A stretch of DNA of 64,000 nt from Manduca sexta (GCF_014839805.1 NC_051117.1:1116001-1180000); one strand, 5' to 3'; shown: positions 11,596 to 23,090, counted from the first letter of the stretch. Translations and numbers: made by a program. The notes: generated from the sequence alone by a model not told the origin.

Positions 11596-13785
11596 TTAGA
11601 CATAGTATAATTAGTGAGTACATCAAGTTTGTGTCCGTGTAATGTGAGGGCAAGTATATATTCGTGTCAGGAATATTTTCTTTCAAAATCTCAACTTTTT
11701 TACCCTTACGGAGAATCGAACATATATCCTCACGCAGTAAAAAACGCTACTAATATAATATGGAGATTTTCGTGGCGCCAAAATAATCACTCGGTCGAGA
11801 ATAGGTATAAGGGCTTAGTTTAGTAAATCTTGTTTCATCTCGACGAATGTTATTAAAACATTCTGAGTGGATGAACTAACCATCGGCGTTACGTCACTTA
11901 GATATAGGTTTGATGAAGACATGTACAACATGGATATAACTTTATATTTTTATGTTATGGTAAATATTCGTGGTATATTTGGACGCGATATTTTTCCCAA
12001 TATTATATTTGTACTAAACTGCAGTAAGTATATTATAAATATAGGGACGTAATTCTTTCTATATAGACATTTAATCGAATAAACCTTAACCTATATAACG
12101 AACGTTGTTTAAAATCGTTTTTACTGTTCTTAGTTAAATTTTAATTAAAGTATAGAACTAGATCGCAATTGTATTTACACGTGTATTAATGTATCCGACA
12201 TATGTCTTCATCGGTAAAAATGTCTACATTCTGAAAATAATTTCCCAGAATAATCACTGTCGTGCAGTGATAAAAAAATGTAAGCTCCATTTTAAAATTG
12301 TAGAACACGCCATCTATCGGCGACATGATGTCACAGCAAATGTAAAAAACCACGATATCACGATTCACGTATTCAGTTTGTTTCTTTTGGCGGTCTTTGA
12401 CAAACTCTTGGCTTATTTTCAATAGCATGAACGTACATTGATCCAGATAACAATGACCTACATTTTCAAACATTTTACTTGGCTGCACAGATCTTAGACG
12501 GTTGGATGAAATGCGGTTATATTGAAAAACTCGGCATCTGGTAAATCTAGATCTATGGTACTGTATTGTAGTATAAAATTAAATATTAAGTATTCTTGTA
12601 CATAGTTTAAAAATGATTTTAAACGGTTATTCTGAATTTTACTTCCATATTAACAAACCAGATGGCGTTAGTTAATTCAATCTAGCACCAGTATGGGCTA
12701 AAAATTGTAAAAGGGGTGGGATGCTATTAAATAGTAAAGAATTAGTTTTAAATATATATATTTTTTTTATCACTTCAGTAAAAAAATAATCTTCAACTAT
12801 TTAATGGTATTTAATAATTATTTATATTAAAACTTTCTTTATCATATTTAAACGCACTTCTTTGTACAAGAGGGTAGACCAAATAACTTTACATGTTGTG
12901 TTTTATATAAGTCGTACCAGATGTCATTACTTACACTTAAATTCATAAATCAGAGAACATTTTACAAATTCTCGTCATTTACACTAAGAAATGAAATATT
13001 TTTCTCGATTTTTCGTAAATTCGTAATCTAAAAAAAATATTCAGTGCATAAACTTCAAAGAAAAAATCGCTAATAAATTGAAAAAGTCGTAATTCCTGCA
13101 TCGCGCTATCACTATTTTTTGATCACTGGGTCAAATATTTTTTGACCTCAGAGGCACTCATGTGGTCCTGTTCTACGCAGTAAGCCAGTATTTCGGGGGG
13201 CTGGTCGGAAACCCCCGACGCCTATGTTACTCTACAACACTGTATTCTTTCTGTATGTGTTCGTATCACCCGAAATTTAAAAAAAAACATCTGGCACTTG
13301 ACCGTTTAGAGTAGCTCTCAACACCACTGATGTAGAATAATTGACCACATTTTTTTATGTTTTTTTGGTAATTCTAAATTTGAATTTTTAAATAAACTAT
13401 AAATGTAACCTTTTTATACTTACTGTGGCTTATTATCTGCAAAACGCGTTGTTTATTCACACTGGCATATCAATTTTAAAAATAGAACTGTCATTATTTT
13501 GTTTAATGATTTCGAACTACCCACATTGTGAAATTGTTTTATTATCAAAAACGTTTTTGTCCTTTCGTAAAGAATTAAGTTTAAGTGTTTATGAAGTTTG
13601 ATTTGAACTGACTGCCGGCAAAAGGATTAAGGTATTGATTTATTTGGTACTTGAGATAAAATTTGGAGAAGTTAGATACGTTTACCTAAAGATTATTTTT
13701 ATCAGAATCAACAGTGTCGTACTAGCTTTAATACGTAATGCAAAGTAGGGCAAATGTGACGTCATCCAACAAGGGATTTTTTATT
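11596..13785. other. No gene seen
   Basis: AT-rich. Overlapping open frames on opposite strands at 12186-12488 look like chance. A short GC-rich run around 13150-13215 ('cggaaacccccgacgccta') belongs to no feature I can name. Confidence 0.4.
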
Positions 13786-13789
13786 CTTG

Positions 13790-13900
13790 ACACCGGAATT
13801 GTCTGCCTTTATATGACAGCTTGGTCTGGAACTTTGGGAAGAATTATGTTCAGTAGTGGACGTTCTGTGACTGATAATTATGATCATCAGCTATAATAAA
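13790..13900 (+). mobile_element. LINE-like 3' tail, diverged
   Basis: 'tatgttcagtagtggacgt' followed by 'gataattatgatcatcagct' matches the atgtccagcagtggacgt...gatgatgat 3' end described at 8326-8436, with substitutions. It ends 18 bp before the next MITE. Only the tail is present. Confidence 0.45.
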
Positions 13901-13918
13901 ATATTTATAATACTACTG

Positions 13919-14370
13919 CACAGTGGCAAAGGGTCTATATAACCAGATTCCTACTTCCCCTTCATAATTTATGAAAAATTTAATTATAATTAGAAGCATC
14001 GCATTCACGCTTTTTATTTTGCTTTGAATGACGAAACACTTTTGCCGTTCGCCTGATGGTAAGCGATACGTCCGCCCATAAACAGTAGAAACACCATCCA
14101 ACCTTGAATTACAAAGTATTGTTTGGTATTCCACTGCCCTCGCCATCCTGGGATATGAGATGTCAGTCTCATTATGTCCAGTAGTTACTAGCTACAATGT
14201 CCTTCAAATCGGAACACAACAGTGACTACACGCTGCTGGTTGACGCCAGAAATATACATTGCAGTGGTACCTACCCAGATGATGATGATGATATGAGAAA
14301 CCTACCACCAGTATTAGTACTTACATGTTGTGTAGAATTCTTTCGGAAAATTACCCTTTGCTCCTGGTAC
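13919..14370. mobile_element. hAT-type MITE, family E copy 2, split by a retroposon
   Basis: The left end 'cagtggcaaaggg' and the block to about 14000 ('tttatgaaaaatttaa', 'tagaagcatcg') match family E. The right-end block 'tctttcggaaaattaccctt' near 14338 matches the right end of the copies at 11.5 and 29.3 kb ('ctttcggtaaattttacc'). Between them lies a retroposon (next entry). This is therefore one MITE interrupted by a later insertion. Confidence 0.6.
14009..14328 (-). mobile_element. Poly(A)-tailed retroposon, family C copy, nested
   Basis: In minus orientation it runs from a (CAT)n-rich start through 'tgagactgacatctcat' and 'ggcgaacggcaaaag' to a poly(A)-like tail (plus-strand 'ctttttattttgctttgaat'). 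Shared with copies near 27.4, 42.3 and 43.0 kb. The A-rich tail on one side points to reverse transcription as the source. The open frame at 14197-14409 is part of this repeat. Class (SINE or LINE 3' end) is not resolved. Confidence 0.65.
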
Positions 14371-15139
14371 TGTTATTGGAAAATACAAGACAAACGGACC
14401 AAACCATAAGCAATAACTAGTCACGCATAAAATCCCGCCTACAGTATTAAATATATTGCATGGTTTGATGACCGATTTCACTGTGGTTTTTATTGTTTAT
14501 CGTAAAAATTATGTGGAAATTTACAATTCACGCGTTCACAGCGGATTTTGAATTGTAAAGTCGTGTTGTGTGGTATTTTGTGTGGGTTTAATGGGACATG
14601 ATGGAAAATTCTTTACGTCCCAGTGTGATGGTTTGTGCTAGATTTTTATTGATTTTGATATAGTGGTTATTGCACCTGCTTGGTTCAGTGGCAATGTGGC
14701 CAGTAGACTGGAATGTCTAAGGTTCAATTCTCTTGTCTGGTCTTTTCTAACATATTTTTTAAGACTGATTTTCCACATTTAAGACAGGCAGGAAACAAAA
14801 TCATTTCTATACCATTTTTTTAAGTGTGTTGCATAAAACAATCTTTGGAAGGGTATAAAGATAAATAAAGAGACAGTGAATATAAACAGATGTTCTTCCG
14901 ACAGTAAGAAAGTCAAAATTGTAGTCATTTTAAGCCCATATGTTAGAGACACATTATTGAAGATTGATTTAAATTCCAGTTAATAATTCCTTATATTTCA
15001 AAAGAATTAATGATTTTCTTAATTACCATAACTAATTTTGTTTACTATCTAATGATATATTCACTATTTAACTAATGGAAGTGTCATAGTATTATTAACT
15101 AATTTCATAAATTAACATCAATTATAAGCCTTTTAACAT

Positions 15140-15232
15140 TGCGTAGCCATCTACGCTTTAACGCTACGATGCTTAGCGCTACATGACTACGTCGTAGGGC
15201 GTAGCAGTACCGCAAGCACCGCCTTGCTACGA
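15140..15232. repeat. CTACG/CGTAG-rich degenerate repeat block
   Basis: Many short copies of 'gctacg' or its complement occur within about 90 bp, e.g. 'gcgtagccatctacgc', 'aacgctacgatgc', 'gactacgtcgtagggcgtag'. They lie in both orientations, so the block can fold into several small hairpins. It is CpG-rich against an AT-rich background. Not a clean tandem array. Confidence 0.55.
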
Positions 15233-15700
15233 CACATATTTTATTTACATCTCATAAACTTCACAATAACCCTTCGTACATAATGCATGTACAAATTTAA
15301 GCGCTTCAAAACGCTTTATTACCTTATAAAGTGTAAAATATTTGTTTTCTTGATTATTCCACGAATTTCTCTTCAAAATTATAAATGCATCTTTTTATTT
15401 CTGTCCTGATTGCAGTACACGTTTAAGATAAACATCTCGTTTTACTCGAGCTAATCAGGCCCTCGTTTGTTCCAGGTTAATGCGAGCCGTGTGACAGGGA
15501 CGACGATACCGAACCTCCATCTAAAACGGCTTATATGGAGCGAGACGGGTATACGACGCGTGCTCCGCCGCGTAAAACACACAAAAACCGCGAATGTAGG
15601 TAATAGCGCGGGAGCTGGATTTCAAAATTCGTAATTCGAATTTCGAACGCCTAATCCGGAGTGCGAACTGTAGAATCGGTTAGTTAGTGACTGCCTTACC

Positions 15701-15901
15701 TCAGTACACGATGTGTTTGGTATAGTTGAGTGGTTCTAGGTAGGTGTTGAGTATAGTACTATTGATATAAAGGCGTGGTGGGGACGGTGTGTGCGTGTGT
15801 CATCGAGGTGTGTTCGGCGTGTGTGATGCAGCGGCAGCCGCGCACGCGCATCCAACGGCTGACACAGAAGCCTAGCGTGCTGGTCTGACGAATCCGTAAA
15901 G
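15701..15901 (+). other. Candidate non-coding first exon with strong splice donor
   Basis: A GC- and CpG-rich block spans about 15480-15900. An initiator-like TCAGTA lies at 15701-15706 and a very good donor 'AAAG|GTAAGG' at 15901/15902, giving a hypothetical 5' exon of about 200 nt. It contains a short frame (15826-15888) of 20 codons starting MQRQPRTR, ending just before the donor, as upstream ORFs often do. GGTTC at +30 resembles a DPE but is two bases off the strict spacing. No matching acceptor or coding exon was identified. Inference; RNA evidence would decide. Confidence 0.35.
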
Positions 15902-16599
15902 GTAAGGTTTATAGATTTGTTTAATATTTAGAATATAATTATTATAGTTTATTAAAAAAAAACTCCAGTATAAGAAATGTATAATAATACCCTGTTAGGA
16001 GAGTAATGAAGATAATATTTATTTATATGTTTAGACACGTAGGAGAAACATACAAAAGAAGGTAATTAACAATATATCTGGAATGGCTTTATATGCTGGT
16101 TGGTAGTGTGCCTTCCCAAGAGTACATAATTTTTGAGGCATAAGTATATGACTAATAAAAAACATGGATTTATCCTATTTTTTAAATTAAAATTCAAAGC
16201 AAAATAATGTATAAAAATAACAATGTTACGTAACGAAAAATCTTCAACGTTAATTCTATCTCAGAAGACTCAATTTAATACAAATCAATGGGATACTCTT
16301 AATAATGATTATATCACCTGATAAAAATAAATTAATCTACAAAAAGGTCGTAACAAAATTATGACTACATTAAGCACACAATGACTTTCACATCAAATTA
16401 ATATCAATTATGAACCCAAATTATTACACGTCATAATGCTATATCGAAACGTCGACATAAATTAAATATATTTACAATAAAAAATAAAAATGTTGACATT
16501 TCGCCGCTCACAATGCCAAATCGTACGTTTTCCGCGGCACAATTTAAACATCCACAATTCAGCGCTTGAAGCGTACTCGTGATGATTAACAAGTTGCTG

Positions 16600-16700
16600 A
16601 GCTAACAAGTCGTCTAGCTGCAGCGCTGTGGGGGGGCGCGTATCGATCCGGGGTGCGCGCGCACCGCGTGACGTCACCGACGCCGGGCGGGCCGCCCAAA
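16600..16700. promoter_or_regulatory. GC-rich patch with CRE palindrome
   Basis: A sharp GC-rich island in AT-rich DNA. It contains a consensus CRE 'tgacgtca' at 16669-16676 and a 14-bp perfect palindrome 'ggtgcgcgcgcacc' at 16652-16665. A minus-strand frame of 71 codons begins here (16677 to 16462), but its N-terminal half is what GC-rich DNA gives by chance. Could be a promoter or enhancer; no initiator with correctly spaced DPE was seen. Confidence 0.35.
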
Positions 16701-17091
16701 TGATTTTAAAAGGCTTTAACTAAAAGTATTGTATACGAAATATTACTCTATTATATGCACGCATTATTTCTTATACTGATTTTGTTTGATAATTTTGTCG
16801 GTATTACGATATTATCTTAGCGTTTAGGTACCTTGTATTCATAAGGCATAGACAAGTTATGAATCATTCTAAAGTGGGATAAAGGCGGAACATAAATCTA
16901 CCACCATCCCACGCGAAACCACGCGGCAGTAAAAATCGTGAAGCGTGGGGTGTTGCCACGTGCTTCTACAGATAATAGCCTAAATTCGATAGCCAGGCTT
17001 CGGCATCGTGTTCGTAAGATATGACTATTATAAACCTATGAAAAATAACGTTTACATTTTGTTGTCAGAATTAATTTAGATTAATTATTTG

Positions 17092-17332
17092 CTGCGTCAG
17101 TGGCGTTGTTGTATTATAGTACGACTGCAGTGCAAAGGTCTCGGGTTTTATACCCAGGTCGGGTAAAATAATGGGTTTTTAGTCAGTATTAGCCCGGAGT
17201 CTAGAATTTGTACCTGATATGATGAAGCTTGCCGCCATCACATCATAGAACGGAATATGCACGTCGGAAAATAGGTACACAGTTGAGCCTCTGCCTTACC
17301 CCTTCGAGGATAAAAGGCATGAGTGTATGTAT
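17092..17332 (+). mobile_element. SINE-A copy 3, older
   Basis: Alignable to SINE-A throughout: 'gtggcgttgttgtattat', a damaged B box 'ggttttatacc', 'agcccggagtctagaatttg', 'tcacatcatagaacggaa', 'taccccttcgaggataaa' and the tail 'gagtgtatgta'. The degraded B box means it is probably no longer transcribed by Pol III. Confidence 0.85.
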
Positions 17333-20147
17333 TTTGGTCTAACAAACAAGGTTCAAGAAAAAGATATTTCTTGCCGCACTATCCATCTTGATCCCTGAGC
17401 CTTTACAATCTCCAAAGATTACCGATTGTGTTTGAAGCAGACGGAAGCTAGTTGCTAACCGTATTTGTAGAAGCTATCTACTCGCAATTTATAAAATTAT
17501 ATATAGCAAAAATATATTAAATAGTCAATTTAATAAATTATATTCTGGTATTTCAAAATCAAAGACTAAAAATTAATTATTTAAACTAATTATACGTAAT
17601 TTCTTGCAATTGGCGCCGCAACTTGTGCGTCAATAATGTATGGAATGAATTCTCAAAGCCACATGCTCGAGGGAAGAATTTAATCTACACCATCACTATC
17701 GCAATAATTAATGACATGAGCCGTAAATACACCGCATAGGCAATACAAGCACAGTATAAGAAATGATTTCTGGTTTCACCAACCTAACAGTCGATAAACG
17801 ATTTTCATAACCACGTGGTGATTATTTACTAAGCAAAGTAAAACAGCAATAAAATTTATCGAGATCCAAAATCTACGTAGAACGTATAAAATTACAGAGT
17901 AATAACGGTTCTTGTTATAAATTGTAAAAAAAAGGTTTCAAAATCATTGACGTAATATATTCTATATCAAAATAGAAACATAATCGTTGCGTGGCTTGAG
18001 GTTTTAAAACAATTCTCAAGTTTGTTTCGTATAATTTAAAAAATATTTATTTTAAGAATTAATCAGTCACTTAGTTGTTGACGCAGTTTCGCTTGACAAC
18101 AACTAGTACAATTTTAAATATTGGTATGATTTTAAATTACGAGTGAATTTGTTGCTTTAATTAGTTGTTCCTCTAAGGATAAATATTGGAAATTGTGAGA
18201 AATTACGAGCGTAGTGTAGTGTTACTATCAATTAATACGGGTAATATCACAATCACAATAATGTACTTATACATTTTTTACTTTAAAATATATTCAGCAT
18301 ATTATGCATTACTATAAAAGCAACAACCATTTCTACATATTTCAATCAGAAAGTTACATGATCCACTCTCGGATCTTCCAAGAACAATGGTCTTTCAAGC
18401 CCGAGTAATACAAAGTCTTGCGTCAATGTTGAAATTTATGTCATACCGAGATCTAGAATGGTAGAAGTTGAACAAAAACTTTTCAATCCACAATAAAACC
18501 TTTTTCGATTAGTTTGTTTCCAAATTCAAATATATTTTTGATTTTTTAATCAGCTACGTTTTTTATGTATTTAGTGCAATAGAATAGACACGAAAATAAA
18601 GAAGAATTAGCACTTTTAAAGCATACGCATAGAGGAAATAAATTTGCAAAAGACAGATATAGACTTCAGTCACTTTGTCTTTTTCTACAGAGTGATAATT
18701 TTTTTTAGAGGAAATGTTCTTTCGATTCTTTATTTATAGTGTGGTATTTTATAAAATAAGATCTCGGATGTATTGAAGCATTATGTAAAATTATAATTTT
18801 TTATAAGTTACGGAAGTTTGACGAGAAATATTTGAATTTGGAATATGTTTTTATGAATTTTCCACGTCCAATATTAATTCGAAATTTGAACCTTGTGTAG
18901 TCAGTTGTCACTGTTGTTTGAAATCGGAATGAATGTGCCAGTGCCGGGTTGGTTTCAAAGACTTTTTGTTATTCATATTTTAGTAAATAGTCTATATATA
19001 AATTCGCTTCTTCGTATTGTTCGTAAGTTTGTCTAGATGTCAAACTACTAGTATATTGATAGGTAACGTCGGGCCGAAACTACCCAATTAAAAAAATAAA
19101 ATTATATATCTCGCGCTGGATCAGTACTTATATCCGTATAAGTAGTCAGTGAAAAAAGTTGTTGAATAAATTCAAAACTGAATCACCTATACACGCTACG
19201 TTAATTGTTTTTTTCTTTGTGTAAAGTTTCTATTTATGTGAAGAGAAAATAAATATTTGTAAAACACAAGTGTGCAGGCGATTTGAAGATTAACTGCGTT
19301 GGATGCAATATTATTTGACTATTGAAATGGAATATCACAGATGAATCTATAGAGCCATTGAGGTCAAACCCTCTCATAGAAAATCAGCGCTGCAGTACTA
19401 CTAACGTGGTACGACAGCATCCAGCTAAATAAAGTGTTTATTTATTGTAAGTAATCTTAGAAATATATACTTATTTATATTAGCTGTTTGTATTGTTGTT
19501 TTGTTGTTTCAACGCCAGTAATAGATACATCTTTCTTTCTTTCTACGGCCTCAATGGAATAAGAATGTAACATACTACATACGACACAAACACTCACCTA
19601 TTTACATACCAAATTAATGCATAGCTAAAATTACCCAATCTAAGAAAATGCGATAAAGCAATGCGGCATTGTTTATCATTACAACATTATCAATTTAAAA
19701 ATGTGCGTCAAAACGTAACGTGCGTCAGAAGATAGTAAAATGCTTTATTATTATCAGCAGTATGTCCTGGATTATTAGTTTTTAATGCTGATTATGTTGT
19801 AAAATGTAGATTTGTGGCTACTTTTGGCGTCTTCGGAAGTATTTTGAAGTTGTATAGCGACAGTCTGGCTTCATATGTATTGTATTGAGGTATTTAATAT
19901 CGTTTTACGTTAACATAAGCGCAAGCCTCATTGCTGTGGTTTGGGTCAATGCATCTTACAAATATTATTCAGACACGTAACTTATAGTTAGCGCATAATT
20001 TAGTTAGCGAATCAGATGTATTTGGTATTTAAATTAGGTCTAAGATTAATATTTCATTTGGGGAAACCACGTTAGATATGTAAGTCGCTGGTTGTATCCC
20101 GTTTCCAAGATGTCTGGAAAGCTTTGATAAGTTACATATTAATATAT
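17333..20147. other. AT-rich stretch, no gene seen
   Basis: Nearly 3 kb without a supportable open frame, SINE, MITE or GC-rich block. Reads as unique or very old repeat DNA. Confidence 0.45.
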
Positions 20148-20155
20148 CTAGCTAT

Positions 20156-20514
20156 CAGTGGCGAAAGGTGGAATTTTCGAATAGGGAACCTGACACAATA
20201 TATAACTCCTAATATTCATAAACATATAATATATAATATCAGTCCTGTATTATATACTGTCCCACTGCTGGGCACGGGCCTCCTCTACTACTGAGAGGGA
20301 TTAGGCCTTAGTCCACCACGCTGGCCTAGTGCGGATTGGTAGACTTCACACACCTTCGAAATTTCTATAGAGAGCTTCTCAGGTATACAGGTTTCCTCAC
20401 GATGTTTTCCTACATTAATGCGGCCTGTAAATCATTATAATGATAATTAGATTCTACAATAATTATATTATATAAAGCTGGCAGGAATCGCGTTATAGGG
20501 ACCTTTCGTCACCA
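20156..20514. mobile_element. hAT-type MITE carrying an inserted SINE-B
   Basis: The ends 'cagtggcgaaaggt' and 'acctttcgtcaccact' are inverted. The flanks share the 8-bp direct repeat 'ctagctat' (20148-20155 and 20515-20522), the duplication length of hAT elements, though it overlaps the last bases of the right end. The SINE-B at 20231-20422 lies inside, so the SINE arrived later. Confidence 0.6.
20231..20422 (-). mobile_element. SINE-B copy 3, 5'-truncated
   Basis: Reverse-strand distal part of SINE-B: (plus strand) 'cccactgctgggcacggg', 'ggccttagtccaccacgctg', 'tgcggattggtagacttc' and 'gtttcctcacgatgttttcc'. The tRNA-like head is missing, typical of 5' truncation during reverse transcription. 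Nested within a MITE. Confidence 0.85.
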
Positions 20515-20669
20515 CTAGCTATAAGTAAGTTTATTGACAGTAGCAGTTAATAATTTAATGACGGAAACATTTGAAAAATACGAGGCCTTTGTTGTGGCAA
20601 TTTTTATGCTTTTTAAATGAGCTATTTTGCAATTCATAAAAACCTAACAAGACATAAATTGTTATATTA

Positions 20670-20982
20670 CAGAATACATTTAGAATTACTACCGGTCAGT
20701 AACGAAGCGTCCATACAATTCGATTCCCACCGGTTTCCCTTTTAGGCTTACTTACGTTTGTCTTAGTTTTTGTTTTCCGTAAAATTGGCCGCGATTTGTT
20801 AACTAATGCATTTTTCTTGCCTCGGGTTACCTTTTGAAAATATTCACCCATCGCCACTGCTACCGGTTATGACGATAGGTTCGTCCCTCATCACATCATA
20901 GGACGGAACACAGATGGCGTAAGGCGGTTGCCCTTCCACCACTGCCTACCTCTTCGGGATCAAAACCCACAACACACATGTT
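20670..20982 (+). mobile_element. SINE-A copy 4, interrupted by a hAT MITE
   Basis: The right part (from 20868) shows 'gacgataggttcgtccc', 'tcacatcataggacggaa' and 'acctcttcgggatcaaa'. The left piece ending at 20696 ('tttagaattactaccggt') matches the preceding SINE-A segment 'tctagaatttgtacc'. The MITE 20697-20859 sits between them, so it jumped into this SINE. The tRNA head is not detectable. Confidence 0.7.
20697..20859. mobile_element. hAT-type MITE, family F copy 1, with perfect 8-bp TSD
   Basis: A 163-bp element starting 'cagtaacgaagcgtcc' and ending 'cacccatcgccactg'. It is flanked by a perfect 8-bp direct repeat 'ctaccggt' (20689-20696 and 20860-20867), the hallmark of hAT-superfamily insertion. 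Its reverse complement aligns with the element at 22064-22215 through 'acgtttgtcttagtttt' and 'ttgttaactaa'. Non-coding; it would need a transposase supplied elsewhere. Confidence 0.85.
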
Positions 20983-21099
20983 TTTAGAATACATTTAGTA
21001 ATGGTTTATGTTTCAATTATGCAATTTCCAATCAGAATTAAATTTAACGTGAATAAAAACGGAGCGAGAAGCAAGGGAAGTATGTCAGAATAGTGCAAA

Positions 21100-21157
21100 G
21101 TGGCAATCCATAGTCTCTGCCTACCCTTATGTGATAGAGCCGTGATATGTATGTAAC
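21100..21157 (+). repeat. SINE-A 3' remnant
   Basis: 'tagtctctgcctaccctta' followed by 'gccgtgatatgtatgta' matches the distal end and tail of SINE-A. Too short and diverged to place its borders exactly. Confidence 0.45.
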
Positions 21158-21552
21158 AACCCTTGAATGCGTACAAATGGTAATCGTTCACGTGGCGCCG
21201 TTTCGATCAGACCATTGCATATCAGATAATTTGATAATAACAATAATTTATTTATTGATCCATTTTCCAATTAGTAACAACCTTGACGGAAAAAATATAT
21301 AGCATTGTATTACCGGATATTATGAAACTAACGACTAAGGCCCTTCACTATTAGCTAAGAACGGAGCAATGCTGTGATAATAAGTCTGGTTCTTAGTGTT
21401 TTCGGCTTGACAATCTTCTCAATGTGAAGGTATAGAGCGCTGTGATTGGCTAATATTGAGATACACCCTTACTTCAGTTGTCTGTCAGATAAAGTTAAGG
21501 ATTACAATGAAATTCCGACCCGATCTGTTCGAACGCATTGTGCGTCCTAATA

Positions 21553-22043
21553 CAGTATAATCCGTTTATTATGACTCTGCCTATATTGACCAACCTCTTA
21601 TTATGACGTAATTACACTACGAAGTTTGGTTTTCATATAAGATTCTTTATAAAAAAGTCGAATATAATGGTAATGTTCCTTGATTCCCGACGACGTTCGG
21701 CACGTGGCTCGTTTTTGTTTTGAATCTCAGTGAGTAATTGACATAGCGATGTCTTCTATACACAATAGTATTAGAGACTTTTTACAATAAAATAAAAAAA
21801 CAAAAGCAGACAAAAATTACAGATTACTTACATTAAAAAATACAACTTTTATGTACATACATAGGTATGTACTTATTACGTGCAATTTTTATTTTATAAG
21901 TTACTATATTTCTCTATTAAAGTACTTAAATACATGCATACTATTTACATATTTTTTTTTTTCACAAAACGCTTTGTATGACGTCCGCTTATTATGACGT
22001 GTTTGTCAATTCCCTTCGATGTCATTATAAACGGATTCGACTG
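21553..22043. mobile_element. pogo/Tc1-mariner-like MITE with TA target duplication
   Basis: A 491-bp element. The left end 'cagtataatccgtttatta' and the reverse complement of the right end 'cagtcgaatccgtttataat' form terminal inverted repeats, and both sides are flanked by TA (21551-21552, 22044-22045). Subterminal 'cttattatgacg' occurs near each end. CAGT...ACTG termini with a TA duplication fit pogo-like members of Tc1/mariner. No transposase ORF is present, so it is non-autonomous. Confidence 0.78.
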
Positions 22044-22063
22044 TAGTATTGTTGGCTACACGG

Positions 22064-22215
22064 CAGTGGTGAAGAGTGAAATATTTCAAAAGGTAATCCG
22101 AGGCAAAAATAATTGCCTTAGTTAACATATAGCGGACAATTTAACAGAAGAAAAACTAAGACAAACGTAAAAGGGACGCCGGTAAGAATTGGGTTGTATG
22201 GACGCTTCACCACTG
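22064..22215. mobile_element. hAT-type MITE, family F copy 2
   Basis: Starts 'cagtggtgaagagtg' and ends 'gcttcaccactg'. Its reverse complement matches the copy at 20697-20859. The flanks 'ctacacgg' and 'ctataacg' are only a weak duplication (5 of 8), suggesting an older insertion. It lies 20 bp from the pogo-like element. Confidence 0.75.
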
Positions 22216-23090
22216 CTATAACGGTGTTAGTAATTTCGGAGTGACGAGTGCCCCTCAGAGCTTTAATATTCAGTATTCTTACAGTTCATAAGCAATTGTA
22301 ATTGACGCTCAGTAAAATACATAATATCCACAGCACCCAAGTCAAATAACACTCCCACATCGTCTGCCTTACATTAGCTAACGTATTTTATATTTATTAT
22401 TATTATTTTGTAACTAAATAACATGTACGTGTCACCTAATTTGAATAAGTTGTATACACTTCTATTTGGATTCTGACTAGCCATTAGATCCACTATAATG
22501 TAATTTAGATTATTATTGTCAGTAATCTGTTTAGTGTATCTTTATAAATAAATAAATTGTAGCCCTTAGCATCAGGTGATTTCCTCCTCCCCTGGTTGTA
22601 AGAATAAAAGCCAACTTCAACATTACGTAAAGAATAAGGTGCGTTACAATCAAATTATCAAGTTTTAAATCAATATACAACATAGCAGTAGACAGTAATC
22701 CATTACGTGTTGATAAATATTTTGTACCTTATCTTCTGCGCAGTAATTAACTCAGTTAATCAAATTCCACTATGAAGTCAGAAGTAGTTAAAAATAACTC
22801 ATTCTAAACTAAACTAGTCTTGAAATAAATGAAGAACGTTAACAAGTTGTAACAAGAATAACATCCATAAAAAGTTTAATAAAATTTTCATTGTTCTAAC
22901 TTAAAATTATCTTGCTCGGAATTTTGTGTTTTTTATTATTCAATACATAGAATTTTTATAGGTTCATCGGTTAAATTACGTTTTTTAATATTATAATTTG
23001 AGTACCTAATCAAACTTTCACAATAAAAATAAGAATTCTTGCATATTATTAAAAACAAAGTCCCCCGCCGCGTCTGCCCGAACGCAATAA
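22216..23090. other. No gene seen
   Basis: AT-rich. The 89-codon minus-strand frame at 22936-23205 runs into repeat-D and is not supported as coding. Confidence 0.4.

Noticed and set aside
12186..12488. 100-codon minus-strand frame with an overlapping plus-strand frame
   Set aside because: Frames of this size on both strands are expected by chance in 64 kb and neither has a recognisable motif.
14278..14292. GAT microsatellite as a tandem-repeat locus
   Set aside because: Very short and part of the retroposon; not an independent feature.
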